From positions 1-55,157 of the forward strand of contig JAKQSZ010000037.1 in NCBI GenBank assembly GCA_029569475.1: a stretch of DNA of 55,157 nucleotides, in the 5' to 3' direction. This stretch comes from Candidatus Eiseniibacteriota bacterium. GTDB taxonomy: Bacteria > Eisenbacteria > RBG-16-71-46 > CAIMUX01. Positions 1 through 8,723 of the stretch are shown here, in pieces. A program made the position numbers and the translations under genes. The first letter of the stretch is position 1. Every line of letters begins with the position of its first letter. The notes below the pieces were generated by a model. The model saw nothing but the letters and a program-made list of their open reading frames with translations. It was not told the origin of the DNA and searched no databases.

Positions 1-48
1 CGGCGCAGTCAGGCCCAGCAGCGTGGCGTACAGCGTCTTGTCGTCCAT
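1..48 (-). CDS. Partial transposase N-terminus, ISL3-like (runs off window)
   Basis: The minus strand opens with ATG at 48 and reads MDDKTLYATLLGLTAP before the window ends. A purine-rich GAGGGGG stretch lies about 8 nt upstream as ribosome-binding site. The 'LYxxLLGLxxP' opening resembles what I remember of ISL3-family transposase N-termini, which continue with a short Trp-Val-containing segment. Only 16 residues are visible, so no catalytic residue can be checked, and I could not identify a terminal inverted repeat in 49-106. It could instead be an unrelated protein with a similar start. Confidence 0.4.
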   Translation of the reverse strand, partial: MDDKTLYATLLGLTAP

Positions 49-106
49 GAGCGGTCCCCCCTCGGGCGCCCTCGCCCGGCGGGACCGTATCACCCCTACG
101 AATCAG

Positions 107-343
107 TCAGCAAATCCGGCCACCCCAAAGCCGGAAGAGGCCGTTATAGTAGGATACGACGCTGCGGCCTTGATTGCTCATGACCTCGAGAAAACAGTCA
201 TGGGTATAGTTGGTGTGGAACTGGTAGGGTGCAAAGAAAACCACGCTCTTGTACACGGGGTCACGATTGTAGGACAGCACCTGAGTGGATACGAGGCTGC
301 AGAGGGCGACGCCGAGCAGCGATGCCCGACAAACGATGGTCAT
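107..343 (-). CDS. Small secreted protein of unknown function (78 aa)
   Basis: I do not recognise the family. The protein begins MTIVCRASLLGVALCSLV, a short hydrophobic stretch that fits a signal peptide, and the remaining ~55 residues are rich in Tyr, Phe and Asn (for example YQFHTNYTHDC). Its ATG overlaps the TGA stop of the upstream gene in an ATGA arrangement, which indicates translational coupling and is the main reason to believe it. It is the last gene of a three-gene minus-strand operon whose members all carry N-terminal export signals. Base composition is noticeably less G+C-rich than its neighbours. Confidence 0.55.
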   Translation of the reverse strand: MTIVCRASLLGVALCSLVSTQVLSYNRDPVYKSVVFFAPYQFHTNYTHDCFLEVMSNQGRSVVSYYNGLFRLWGGRIC

Positions 344-1092
344 TGGTCCTTGACGCGAATGAGCGGTTGCCGATTGTGGACGGACTCGGCGAAGGTCGCG
401 TCCAGGACGTCCGAACGCCAGCGAGAGGGTTGAAAGTCCGGCGTCTGCGCGGCCCTCTGTACATCCTGGAGCAGGTTCGCCCGGCGAGTCTCGGGGACGG
501 TCAGCGTGGCGCCCTTGCGAAACATGAAGGTGGTTCCCCTCCGCAACAGACTCTGGTACTGGGTGGCCAACCTTCGAAGCACTTCCGTCACGGGCGGACG
601 AGGCTGCAGAACGGAGGAGGGAGGAGTGTTCCAGGTCCCGCGACGCCCATCGGTGTACTCGATGTGAAGACATGCGCCGAAGGAATCGGCCGTGGCATGG
701 CGAACGATCTCGGGGTAACTCCGAAGGACCCGCAACCCGGTTCGAGCGACCTCGAGGCGCGGCCTTCCCGCGCGCAGGGAGGCGATCATGGAATCGGAGA
801 CCGCCCGGCGGAACTGCTCGAAGGGCGTTGCCTCGTAGCTCACCTGCAGGGGCTGAAGGCGGCGGCGCTCGATGACGTACCCGTTGATCGTCAGGATGGT
901 GTCGGCCACTACCTCGAAGGTGTAGGGAGTGTCTGCGGTATCAGGGGGCACGGGGGTGCCATCAATCCAGACACGCACCTGATCGATGTCATCGAACGGC
1001 TGCTGAGCCTCGGCCGGGGCGGCGCCGAAAGCGAGACAGGCTCCGCAAAGGATGACTGCCGCGATCCTCAACAAGATCTTCCCTCCCAGCAA
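340..1092 (-). CDS. Secreted protein of unknown function (250 aa)
   Basis: Residues 1-29 form a clear signal peptide (ILLRIAAVILCGACLAFG, cleavage near AEA-QQ). The mature part begins QPFDDIDQVRVWIDGTPVPP and looks like a beta-rich fold with charged turns; no catalytic motif or known domain was recognised. The stop codon overlaps the ATG of the 78-aa protein downstream, and the gene lies only 16 nt after the Cys-rich protein upstream, so the three are probably co-transcribed and exported to the same compartment. The function is unknown. Confidence 0.7.
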   Translation of the reverse strand: MLGGKILLRIAAVILCGACLAFGAAPAEAQQPFDDIDQVRVWIDGTPVPPDTADTPYTFEVVADTILTINGYVIERRRLQPLQVSYEATPFEQFRRAVSDSMIASLRAGRPRLEVARTGLRVLRSYPEIVRHATADSFGACLHIEYTDGRRGTWNTPPSSVLQPRPPVTEVLRRLATQYQSLLRRGTTFMFRKGATLTVPETRRANLLQDVQRAAQTPDFQPSRWRSDVLDATFAESVHNRQPLIRVKDQ

Positions 1093-1108
1093 GCGACCAC
1101 CTGGCCCG

Positions 1109-1705
1109 TTACGGGGCCAAGCGGCCGTTTTCAGCGATCCAGATATACTCCTGGAAGACGCCGTGGTGCAAACCGAATCCGGCCAGGGCGCCCGTGTCGG
1201 TCGATAGCAGAGCTTCCGAGATGATCCAGCCCTGGCCGCTCAGCCAGGATTCATACAGACGGTTCAGGTCGATGATCTGGCGGCCCGTGACGAGCACGGC
1301 GTGCCGGGAACCGTCGGGCAGGGCAGACGAGCCGAACAGCGAGCCATCCGGCCTGGTGCCGTAGAGCCACGTGAGCCCGCCTCCGAGTGACCCATACATC
1401 TGTGCGGCATGGTCGGGCGGCCAGAGCGGATCCGGCCGGTCCAACGAAGGCGAAGGGGGCGCGCCGTAGGCTGCCCCTCCCTTGCCGGCGCAATGTACCA
1501 GGCAGTTCGGGCAGCAATCGCAGTCGAGGCAGCAGTATTTCAGGCATCCCATCGAGCCTTCAATGACCTCTGGAGCCGCCCAGGCGCACTCGATGATCGG
1601 GCTTCCGAGAGAGCTGATGAAGAGCGCTACGGCCAGAGTCTTGATGGAGAAGGCCGCGTCACGGTGGGACCGCGCCACAGATGAGAATCGACGGAGAACC
1701 AGCAT
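1109..1705 (-). CDS. Secreted Cys-cluster protein of unknown function (198 aa)
   Basis: The start is placed at the ATG at 1705 because a strong GGAGGGGGG lies just upstream. A longer reading to 1882 adds low-quality sequence before the signal. The N-terminus (SIKTLAVALFISSLG, ending AWAAPE) is a signal peptide. It is followed directly by a dense cysteine cluster, CLKYCCLDCDCCPNCLVHC, holding eight cysteines in 19 residues, then a Gly/Pro-rich stretch and a C-terminal half that looks folded (AVLVTGRQIIDLNRLYESW). The cluster could bind metal or form a disulfide knot; I know no named family. It is the first gene of the left-hand secreted-protein operon. Confidence 0.65.
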   Translation of the reverse strand: MLVLRRFSSVARSHRDAAFSIKTLAVALFISSLGSPIIECAWAAPEVIEGSMGCLKYCCLDCDCCPNCLVHCAGKGGAAYGAPPSPSLDRPDPLWPPDHAAQMYGSLGGGLTWLYGTRPDGSLFGSSALPDGSRHAVLVTGRQIIDLNRLYESWLSGQGWIISEALLSTDTGALAGFGLHHGVFQEYIWIAENGRLAP

Positions 1706-2177
1706 CAGGCCCCCCTCCAACCATCGACGAGATTCACGGCTATCATGGTATCGGCCGGTCGCGGCCGGCTCTGGACTCCTCGCTGCGCATCGGAAGCGAG
1801 CCACCGGAGAGCGCCGCCACGATGTCCCAGCCTCCCAGACAATCTTCGTGCCCCGGATGGCGCCTGTCCGATCCTTCAGCAAGCCGTTGTCTTCCGTTAA
1901 CTTACGACTGTGGAGGCCGCGCGCCTGGGAGGACGTGACACAGGCCGGCCGAACACCGGGACAGTTCGTCGTCGCGTCGACAGACCCCGAACCGCCACGC
2001 TCGCCCGGCTATCTGACGCCCTGCCGGGGGCAGCCGGGTCGTCGAACTCGACGCCGGGTATGCCGCGGTCTTCGCCAGTGGATTCGGGTGTCGGCGAAAC
2101 GCCGGTGTCGGGACCGGAACCCGTACCGAGACCAGAGCCGGGGACGCGACCGCGGTCGGAAAACGGTCGGGACCGCG
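1706..2177. other. Non-coding gap of 472 bp upstream of the secreted-protein operon
   Basis: No ORF here has plausible protein character; the long open frames are shadows caused by G+C richness. The stretch around 2090-2180 is a degenerate GGACCGGAACC/ACCGAGACC repeat. The operon promoter is expected in 1706-1900, where the sequence is less G+C-rich, but I could not pick a convincing -35/-10 pair. Confidence 0.5.
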
Positions 2178-3323
2178 CTAGGAACCGGAGTCGCCGCCAG
2201 GCTCCGGCCCGGCAGCCCGTGGCCGCTCCTTGGACTTTTGTCGCCGGGCGAAGTGCGGCGCGTCGCCCCACTGGTTCAGCGCTACCGCGCGTCCGGCCGC
2301 TGACGCGAGCCCGAAAAGGCGACCACGGCACTGCTCTGCCCCCGCCTCGAGGCCGGGCTTGCCCTCGTAGAGGCGGTAGCGCTCGCTGGCGTACCCGGGG
2401 GTGAGGTTGGGCATGGCGACGTTGGCACCATAAAGGAGGCCGCGTTCGCGCCCGTCGGAAACGATCGCTTCCAGAGCCGTTGTCGAGGCGATGTTGATGT
2501 CCCGGCAAACCAGACGGGTGACGGCGATCATATTGAGGGCGAGTTGGAGGCGCTCCTGTTGCGAGAGCGGCTGCTCCCAGTCGCCCATGGGCACGTCGGG
2601 ATGGGGCAGCCATGGGCCCATCCCGATCATGTCGATGGGGTGGTCGCGGAAGAACAGGATGTCGCGCGCCAGCATGATCAGGCTCTGCCCCGGGATCCCG
2701 ATCATGACCCCCGTGCCCACCTGGAACCCAGCGGCCGCCAGGTGTTCCAAGGCCCGCAATCGACGCTCCAGCGTCTGTGCCGGGGGATGGATGCCGGCAA
2801 AGAGGTCCGGGTCCGTCGTCTCGACACGAAGCAGGTAGCGATGGGCGCCCGCCTCCCGCCATCGCCGGTAGGTTTCCAGGCTCTGCTCTCCCAACGAGAG
2901 CGTGATGCCCAGACCCTGCGGCAGTTCTTCCAGGACCGACTCGGCGCGGATGCGGCGTATGAGGTGTTCGACATAGGACGCGAACCTGGCGTCGCGGCGC
3001 TCCCCCGCCTGCAGCACGAGCGATCCGTAGCCGGCGCGGGCGCACCAGGCCGCCGCCTCCATCACCTCGCTCTCGGAGAGAGTGAACCTCTTCAGCCCGG
3101 CGTTGCCCGAGCGGATGCCGCAGTAGTAGCAGTTGCAGGCACAGACGTTGGAGAGCTCGATCAAGCCGCGGTAGTACACCGATGCCCCGACGTGCGTCTC
3201 CAGGACGGAAACGGCGCGCAGCCGCAAGCGCTCGATCTGATCGGGATCACGGAGGCCGAGGAGAAAGACGATGTCGTCCTCCTCCAGATGGGGCTGGCTG
3301 AGAATCGCCTCGAGGTCCGCCAT
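2178..3323 (-). CDS. hydE: [FeFe]-hydrogenase H-cluster radical SAM maturase HydE
   Basis: This is a radical SAM enzyme of the HydE family, which helps build the H-cluster of [FeFe] hydrogenases. The 4Fe-4S/SAM motif is C61-x3-C65-x2-C68 (VCACNCYYCGIR), followed by the family stretches LSESEVMEAA, LQAGERRD, ITLSLGEQS and HRYLLRVETTDPDLF. Further HydE-like markers are GTGVMIGIPGQS, IGMGPWLPHPDVP and the late GANVAMPNLTP. Length (381 aa) is slightly above usual because of a charged Gly/Pro-rich tail. The start at 3323 is the ATG that begins a normal HydE N-terminus. PylB is a related family, but the motif set fits HydE better. No hydF, hydG or hydrogenase structural gene is in this window. Confidence 0.88.
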   Translation of the reverse strand: MADLEAILSQPHLEEDDIVFLLGLRDPDQIERLRLRAVSVLETHVGASVYYRGLIELSNVCACNCYYCGIRSGNAGLKRFTLSESEVMEAAAWCARAGYGSLVLQAGERRDARFASYVEHLIRRIRAESVLEELPQGLGITLSLGEQSLETYRRWREAGAHRYLLRVETTDPDLFAGIHPPAQTLERRLRALEHLAAAGFQVGTGVMIGIPGQSLIMLARDILFFRDHPIDMIGMGPWLPHPDVPMGDWEQPLSQQERLQLALNMIAVTRLVCRDINIASTTALEAIVSDGRERGLLYGANVAMPNLTPGYASERYRLYEGKPGLEAGAEQCRGRLFGLASAAGRAVALNQWGDAPHFARRQKSKERPRAAGPEPGGDSGS

Positions 3324-3428
3324 GACACTGAATTGTCCGCCCGCCTGAAGGAATGGTCAACCACGGCCACCGGGCACTCCGACGCGGCTTGGAGCCGCAT
3401 GGGCAAGCAGGACCTCGCGGGGGATCTG

Positions 3429-3550
3429 GACCGTCGAATGTGATCCCCGGGCTAAGGTGGACCGCCGGGTGTGATCCCCGGACGAGCGCGGACCGCCGGG
3501 CGTCATCCCCGGGGAAGCCGGTCCGTCGGGTGTGATGCCCAGGCGGCGCA
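3429..3550. repeat. Tandem repeat, four copies of a ~31-bp unit
   Basis: A unit beginning GACCGCCGGGTGTGATCCCC recurs at 3429, 3460, 3491 and 3521 (spacing 31, 31, 30) with scattered substitutions. The copies abut without spacers. The array fills the gap between the divergent hydE and glycosyltransferase genes, so it probably overlaps or sits next to their promoters. Confidence 0.85.
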
Positions 3551-3597
3551 GACCACGACGTTGCCGCCTCGGGCCTCTCTCCGATACCCTGGCACCG

Positions 3598-5124
3598 ATG
3601 CTGAACCTCGGGTTCATCGCGGCCCGCCTCGGACTCGGCCGCATCCTCTTCGTGGCGCTTATGGCACGGGTCGCGGCCGTGATCGCTCAGGACCTGCTCG
3701 TGCTCCCCCTGGCCAACAGCGAGCACTGGCAACTTGCGCGCAACCTTGTTGACGGGAGGGGCTTCGCCTTCGATTGGTACGGGCTGGACCAGGTCTCCAG
3801 GCCCGGCTCCTTCCTGCCTCCGCTGTATGCCTGGGTGCTGGCCGGCTGCCTTCTGCTGGCAGGTCGAGATACCACGGCGGCGATCCTGATCGCGCAGGCT
3901 GTCAATGTCCTGCTGGGGGTTGCGACGGTCGTTTTGGTGGCTCGGTTGGCCGCGTTGTGGCGTCCGTCCGGCGATTCCATCCACGATCCGCCCAACGGCG
4001 AGTCCAGGACGGCTTCGGGGACGCTGCCCGATTCTCTGGCGGAGCGGGCCCCCTCCTCGCTCGCGGCTTTGGTGTGGGCGGTCTATCCCCCGGCTCTCGG
4101 ACACACTGCGCAGCCTCAGACGCAAGTCCTGGAGACTTGCCTCACTTCGCTGTCGTGCCTGGTGTTCCTCCGGTATCTCCCCGGCCGGAGCCTGGATGGC
4201 TCGCCCGCCCGAGAGCGCCTCCGGCGAGGCTCCCAGGGGGGCGATACCGACGGCCAAACTGGTGGCCGGCGCCAGATCGAGCGGCAGACGATAGGGAAGG
4301 GGACCAACGCGCCACGGGCGTTTCTCCTGCCTGGGATTGCGCTGGGGCTATTGCTGCTCGCCCGACCGCCGGCAGCTTTGGCCTGGGCCGGATGGAGCGT
4401 CCTCGTGCTCTGGCCGCTGCGGTGGCAAGGAATCCCGTCCGGCGATTCGGCGTCCGCAAGGAGGTCCCGGCGACTCGCCTGGTCCGGCTTGCCGGGGGCG
4501 CGCCTTCGCTATGTGCTGTTCAACTCCCTCGTGGCCGCACTCATCCTTCTTCCCTGGACGCTGCGGAATCTCGAGGTTCACGGGCGTCCCGTTCCGATCG
4601 CAACCAACGGAGGGTTCAACTTCTACCTCGGCAACAACGCCCAGACGGGCGGGGGCATCCCGCCACTGCCCTGGGTCTTCAATCGCTTCCCGGAAGAGAC
4701 CCGGCAGAGTCTGCGGGAGGCGAGCGAGATCGAGCGGGATCGCTGGCTGTACGGCCAGGGCGCCCGGTTCTGGCGGGAGGATCCGGCCCGGGCTTGGGGG
4801 GCGGTCGGGCGAAAGCTCATCGACTTCGTGGCCTTTCGACCGTATCTCTTCCAAGCCTATCCGCCCTGGCAGGCATGGCTCATGATCGGGAGCTACGCGG
4901 TCATCCTCCTTCCCTTTGCCTTCGCGCTCGCTCTCTCGCGATGCCGCGGGGAACCCAGCCATGTCCTCCTCGTGGCGATCGGCGCCACGCTGGTCACCGG
5001 GCTCATTTTCATCGTGTCCATGCGCTTTCGCGCAGCCATCGAACCCTTGATGCTGGTCATCGCGGCGACGGCCTGGTGGAACGTCATCCGTCGACCGAAG
5101 CCGGTGTCCGTTCCGGCCGCCTGA
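3598..5124 (+). CDS. Membrane glycosyltransferase, ArnT/PMT-like (GT39/GT83 superfamily)
   Basis: The protein (508 aa from the ATG at 3598) is a polytopic membrane protein of the type that transfers a sugar from a polyprenyl- or dolichyl-phosphate carrier on the outer side of the membrane. The first periplasmic loop shows the superfamily pattern: NSEHWQLARNLVDGRGF with an acidic residue in the expected place, then SRPGSFLPPLYAWVLAG. At least nine hydrophobic helices follow. A late conserved-looking loop reads NGGFNFYLGNNAQTGGG. Residues ~120-250 contain two soluble low-complexity insertions (SPARERLRRGSQGGDTDG) unusual for the family. There is no obvious ribosome-binding site; an alternative start lies at 3532. 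The acceptor cannot be predicted. Confidence 0.75.
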   Translation: MLNLGFIAARLGLGRILFVALMARVAAVIAQDLLVLPLANSEHWQLARNLVDGRGFAFDWYGLDQVSRPGSFLPPLYAWVLAGCLLLAGRDTTAAILIAQAVNVLLGVATVVLVARLAALWRPSGDSIHDPPNGESRTASGTLPDSLAERAPSSLAALVWAVYPPALGHTAQPQTQVLETCLTSLSCLVFLRYLPGRSLDGSPARERLRRGSQGGDTDGQTGGRRQIERQTIGKGTNAPRAFLLPGIALGLLLLARPPAALAWAGWSVLVLWPLRWQGIPSGDSASARRSRRLAWSGLPGARLRYVLFNSLVAALILLPWTLRNLEVHGRPVPIATNGGFNFYLGNNAQTGGGIPPLPWVFNRFPEETRQSLREASEIERDRWLYGQGARFWREDPARAWGAVGRKLIDFVAFRPYLFQAYPPWQAWLMIGSYAVILLPFAFALALSRCRGEPSHVLLVAIGATLVTGLIFIVSMRFRAAIEPLMLVIAATAWWNVIRRPKPVSVPAA

Positions 5125-5242
5125 GGGCGCCCGTTGAAGGCGGCCAGGTGGTCGTGGACGCGGCCGGTTGCGTCGCCACGCGCGACCGCCCCGCGGGGCT
5201 CACCCCACCGGGAGTCCGAGCCGGGGAGCGGCCTGGGACAAC

Positions 5243-5271
5243 TTGACTCACCTCGGCTCGCCACCTAGCAT
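5243..5271 (+). promoter_or_regulatory. Putative sigma70-type promoter of the ceramide operon
   Basis: TTGACT at 5243-5248 and TAGCAT at 5266-5271 are separated by exactly 17 nt. They match the -35 and -10 consensus at 5/6 and 4/6 positions. Transcription would start near 5278, about 22 nt before the spt ATG at 5301. No other housekeeping-like pair stands out in this gap. Confidence 0.5.
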
Positions 5272-5300
5272 GACCGGGACCATCCAACCGAGGGGAGCCC

Positions 5301-6542
5301 ATGGGAACCACGCAGATACCTCAGCCGGGGGAGACCGCGGCCCGAGCGGGAACCGACCTGTTCGAGAAGTGCCGTCGTTTCACCCGCGCGCGCGATGCCC
5401 AGGCGGCCGGGCTCTACCCCTACTTTGTCCCGATCAGCGACTCAGAGGGGACCGAGGTCCGGATCAACGGCCAGCGCAAGATCATGCTGGGCTCGAACAA
5501 CTACCTCGGCCTCACCCATGATCCGCGCGTGATCGAGGCCGCCGAGACGGTGGCCCGCCAGTACGGCAGCGGCTGCACGGGTAGCCGGTTCCTCAACGGC
5601 ACGCTGGATCTGCACGAGAAACTCGAGGCGGAACTCGCCGAGTTCACCGGCAAGGAAGCGGCCCTGGTCTTCTCCACGGGCTTCCAGACCAATCTGGGCG
5701 CAATCTCCTCCCTGGTGGGGCGCGACGACATCGTTGTGATCGACAAGCTGGATCACGCCTGCATCGTGGACGGCGCGGTCCTCTCGATGGGCCACGTGTA
5801 CCGCTACAACCACAACGACATGGCTCACCTCGAGCGTGTCCTGGCGCGCGCCTGCCGCCAGCACCCGCAGAGCAGCATCCTCATCGTGGCCGACGGCGTC
5901 TTCAGCATGGAGGGAGACCTCGCGGATCTTCCCGCCATCATCAAACTGGCCGACCGTTTCGGCGCGCGGGTCCTCATCGATGAAGCCCACAGCCTGGGCG
6001 TGATGGGACCGACGGGAGCCGGAGTGGCCGAGCATTTCGGGCTGGTGAAGCAGACCGATCTCCTCATGGGAACCTTCAGCAAGTCCTTCGCCAGCATCGG
6101 AGGGGTGCTGGCGGGGGACGAGAACGTGATCCACTATGTGAAGCACTTCGCCCGGACGATGATCTTCAGCGCGTCGATGCCCCCCTACGCGGTGGCCACC
6201 GTGCGCGAGTGCCTTCGCATCCTGCGCACGGAACCGGAACGGCGGCAGCGCCTCTGGCACAATGCGGAATACCTTCGCCGCGGCCTCGAGTCGCTGGGAT
6301 TCGACCTCGGCACGACGGTCACTCCCATCATCCCGATCATCGTCGGCAACACCGAGCGGACATTCCTCTTCTGGAAGATCCTCTTCGACACCGGGGTCTT
6401 CACCAACCCCGTGATCGCGCCGGCCGTGCCGGAGAACAGCTCCCGCATCCGAACCAGCCTGATGGCGACCCATACCGAGGCGTTGCTCGAGGAGGCCCTG
6501 GACATCATCGGCCGGGCGGGCCGCCAGGTCGGCCTCATCTAG
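5301..6542 (+). CDS. spt: Serine palmitoyltransferase (alpha-oxoamine synthase family)
   Basis: This PLP enzyme condenses an amino acid with an acyl thioester; serine palmitoyltransferase makes 3-ketosphinganine, the first step of sphingolipid synthesis. Signatures of the alpha-oxoamine synthase family are GSNNYLGLTHDPRV, GSGCTGSRFLNGTLDLHE, the PLP-stacking His in LDHACIVDG (H152), the D228-E-A-H motif in LIDEAHSLGVMG, and the Schiff-base Lys261 in GTFSKSFASIGG. Length (413 aa) is normal for the soluble bacterial enzyme. GAGGGGAG lies just upstream of the ATG. Relatives such as BioF and Kbl look alike, but 'SRFLNGTLDLH' and the following ceramide-type genes favour Spt. Confidence 0.85.
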   Translation: MGTTQIPQPGETAARAGTDLFEKCRRFTRARDAQAAGLYPYFVPISDSEGTEVRINGQRKIMLGSNNYLGLTHDPRVIEAAETVARQYGSGCTGSRFLNGTLDLHEKLEAELAEFTGKEAALVFSTGFQTNLGAISSLVGRDDIVVIDKLDHACIVDGAVLSMGHVYRYNHNDMAHLERVLARACRQHPQSSILIVADGVFSMEGDLADLPAIIKLADRFGARVLIDEAHSLGVMGPTGAGVAEHFGLVKQTDLLMGTFSKSFASIGGVLAGDENVIHYVKHFARTMIFSASMPPYAVATVRECLRILRTEPERRQRLWHNAEYLRRGLESLGFDLGTTVTPIIPIIVGNTERTFLFWKILFDTGVFTNPVIAPAVPENSSRIRTSLMATHTEALLEEALDIIGRAGRQVGLI

Positions 6543-6549
6543 AGCGCCG

Positions 6550-7671
6550 ATGCCGCTCCCCGACATCCAGGTCGTCCCAGCCCGCACGCGGGCCGACATG
6601 AAGGCATTCGTCCGTTTCCCGTGGAAGGTGTACCAGGGTGACCGGTACTGGGTACCGCCGCTGATCGGCGACGTGCACAAACTCCTCGACCGGGACAAAC
6701 ACCCGTTTCACCAACATGCCGAGGTCGAGTACTTCCTGGCGCGGCGCTCCGGCGAGGTGGCCGGAAGGGTAGCGGCCTTCATCAACCACGCCCACAACGA
6801 GTTCCACCAGGAGAAGACGGGGTTCTTCGGCTTCTTCGAAACGCTTCCGGATCCCAGGATCCCGCCCTATCTGCTCGAGGCGGCCGGCTCCTGGCTCAAG
6901 GCGCGGGGCATGGAGCGGGTGCGCGGACCGGCGAACTTCTCGGGCAACGAGGAGTGGGGCCTCCTGATCGACGGCTTCGACTCATCGCCCATGGTCATGA
7001 TGACGTACAACCCCCCGGCCTATGCGCGCTACCTCGAGGACGCCGGCTTCAGCAAGGCCAAGGACCTGGTGGCCTACCGCCATGTCGGCCAGGAGATCCC
7101 GCCCCGCCTCTCGGCCGCGGGCGCGCGGTTCGCTCATCGTGGCCGTTTCCACATCCGTCCGCTGGATAAGAAGCGCTTCGTGGAAGACGTCAACCGCGTG
7201 CGCCGCGTGTACAACGCCGCGTGGGAGAAGAACTGGGGGTTCGTGCCCATGACCGAGGCCGAGATCGACCACATGGCGAAGGAACTCAAGCCGGTGGTCG
7301 ATCCGAACCTGGTGCTCTTCGCCGAGGCCGGTGATGAAACAATCGGGTTCGCCTTGGCGCTTCCCGACCTCAACCAGGCGCTCCGCCGGGCCAACGGCCG
7401 CCTCTTTCCCCTCGGCCTCTTCCGGATGCTGATCGAGGCGCGGCGGATCACCCGCATCCGGGTTCTCACATTGGGCGTCCTGCCCGGCTACCGCCGCCAA
7501 GGGATCGAGGTCCTGCTCTATCTCGCCCTCTTCCGCAACGGCTATGCTCGCGGCTGCCAGGAGGCGGAGTTCTCCTGGGTGCTGGAGGACAACCTGGCCA
7601 TGCGGACCGCGCTGGAGAACATGGACGCTTCCGTGTACAAGACCTACCGTCTCTATGACCGGCCGCTCTGA
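6550..7671 (+). CDS. GNAT-like N-acyltransferase, candidate bacterial ceramide synthase
   Basis: The 373-aa protein begins with a segment typical of a family of large GNAT-like proteins (FVRFPWKVYQGDRYWVPPL, then AEVEYFLARRSGEVAGRVAA). The C-terminal half carries the GNAT-style core, ending ITRIRVLTLGVLPGYRRQGIEVLLY, where 'LGVLPGYRRQGI' matches the acyl-CoA pyrophosphate-binding motif. In Caulobacter a GNAT-like protein (bCerS) acylates the long-chain base. Placement 7 nt after spt and before a CerR-like reductase makes that the best prediction here, but it rests on context. A generic N-acetyltransferase is the alternative. Confidence 0.7.
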   Translation: MPLPDIQVVPARTRADMKAFVRFPWKVYQGDRYWVPPLIGDVHKLLDRDKHPFHQHAEVEYFLARRSGEVAGRVAAFINHAHNEFHQEKTGFFGFFETLPDPRIPPYLLEAAGSWLKARGMERVRGPANFSGNEEWGLLIDGFDSSPMVMMTYNPPAYARYLEDAGFSKAKDLVAYRHVGQEIPPRLSAAGARFAHRGRFHIRPLDKKRFVEDVNRVRRVYNAAWEKNWGFVPMTEAEIDHMAKELKPVVDPNLVLFAEAGDETIGFALALPDLNQALRRANGRLFPLGLFRMLIEARRITRIRVLTLGVLPGYRRQGIEVLLYLALFRNGYARGCQEAEFSWVLEDNLAMRTALENMDASVYKTYRLYDRPL

Positions 7672-7682
7672 TCGCCTCCGCC

Positions 7683-8723
7683 ATGACCGGCCGCGCTGAA
7701 CCGTCGAGTCTTTTCTCGCGACCACACCACGTCCTCGTCACCGGGGGAACAGGGTTTGTCGGTTCCCACCTGGTCGACAAGCTGATCCGGCGAGGCTATC
7801 GGGTGCGTCTGTTGATACGCCGGTCCAGCAGCTTGCGTTGGCTGGAGGGCACCCCGGTCGAGTACGCCTACGGAGATGTCCGCGACAAGGCGTCTCTGGC
7901 GGGCGCCTGTAGCGGAGTCCGCAGTGTCTTCCACCTGGGAGGGCTGACCCGGGCCCGCACGGCCGGCGAGTTCCTTCAGGTCAACGGCGCCGGGACACGC
8001 AATCTGGCCGAGGCGCTGGCCGAACGCGGGATTCCCGGGGGCGTCTTCCTTTACGTCAGCAGCCTGGCCGCGGGCGGGCCGGCTATCGCCCTGGAGCGCG
8101 ATCCCGAGCCCTGCCGCCTCGAGTCCGATCCGCCGGCGCCGGTGACCGCGTACGGCCGGAGCAAGCTGGAAGGCGAGGTCGCCCTGCGCGAGGTGGCCGA
8201 CGCGCACGGGCGGTTCCGCCACGTCATCCTTCGTCCGCCGGCGGTCTATGGGCCGCGCGACGAGGCCACGCTCCTGCTCTTCCGGTGTCTCAAACAGGGG
8301 ATCTTTCCGATTCCCTCGGCGTCGATGAGCCGCTTGAGCCTGATCTGCGTCCACGACCTCGTGGACGGCATCCTCCGCTCGGCGGAGTCCGGGGTTCGCG
8401 GCACCTATTACATTTCCGACGGGGTCGTGTACAATTGGCGCGAGATTGGGGCCAAGGCCGCTGAGATCATGGACGTCGCCGTCCGCGTCTTGCGGGTGCC
8501 CTACGCCTCCGCGGTGGCCGCGGCGGCCATCGCTGAAACCTGGGGCCTGATCACCGGCCGCGCGCCGGTGCTCCACCGCGGCAAGGTGCGCGAAATCTGG
8601 CAGCCTCACTGGGTCTGTTCACCGGCCAAGGCGCAACGGGAGTGGGGGTTCACCGCCGGGTACGACCTTGAGCGAGGATTGGAAGAGACGCTCACGTGGT
8701 ACCGTCTGAATCAGTGGCTCTAG
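7683..8723 (+). CDS. NAD(P)-dependent epimerase/reductase, CerR-like candidate
   Basis: This extended short-chain dehydrogenase has the nucleotide-binding motif GGTGFVG at residues 21-27 and the catalytic Y157-x3-K161 in AYGRSKLEG, with LYVSSLAA supplying the Ser. The C-terminal half has the usual substrate lid (LRPPAVYGPRDEATLLLFRC). In bacterial sphingolipid clusters a protein of this type (CerR) carries out the reduction step on the keto intermediate, and the position directly behind spt and the GNAT-like gene suggests the same role. NAD-dependent epimerases acting on nucleotide sugars share all these motifs, so function is an inference from context. Confidence 0.75.
   Translation: MTGRAEPSSLFSRPHHVLVTGGTGFVGSHLVDKLIRRGYRVRLLIRRSSSLRWLEGTPVEYAYGDVRDKASLAGACSGVRSVFHLGGLTRARTAGEFLQVNGAGTRNLAEALAERGIPGGVFLYVSSLAAGGPAIALERDPEPCRLESDPPAPVTAYGRSKLEGEVALREVADAHGRFRHVILRPPAVYGPRDEATLLLFRCLKQGIFPIPSASMSRLSLICVHDLVDGILRSAESGVRGTYYISDGVVYNWREIGAKAAEIMDVAVRVLRVPYASAVAAAAIAETWGLITGRAPVLHRGKVREIWQPHWVCSPAKAQREWGFTAGYDLERGLEETLTWYRLNQWL

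Noticed and set aside
1897..3045. Long minus-strand frame overlapping hydE
   Set aside because: Arg/Gly/Pro-rich shadow of the hydE frame without motifs.
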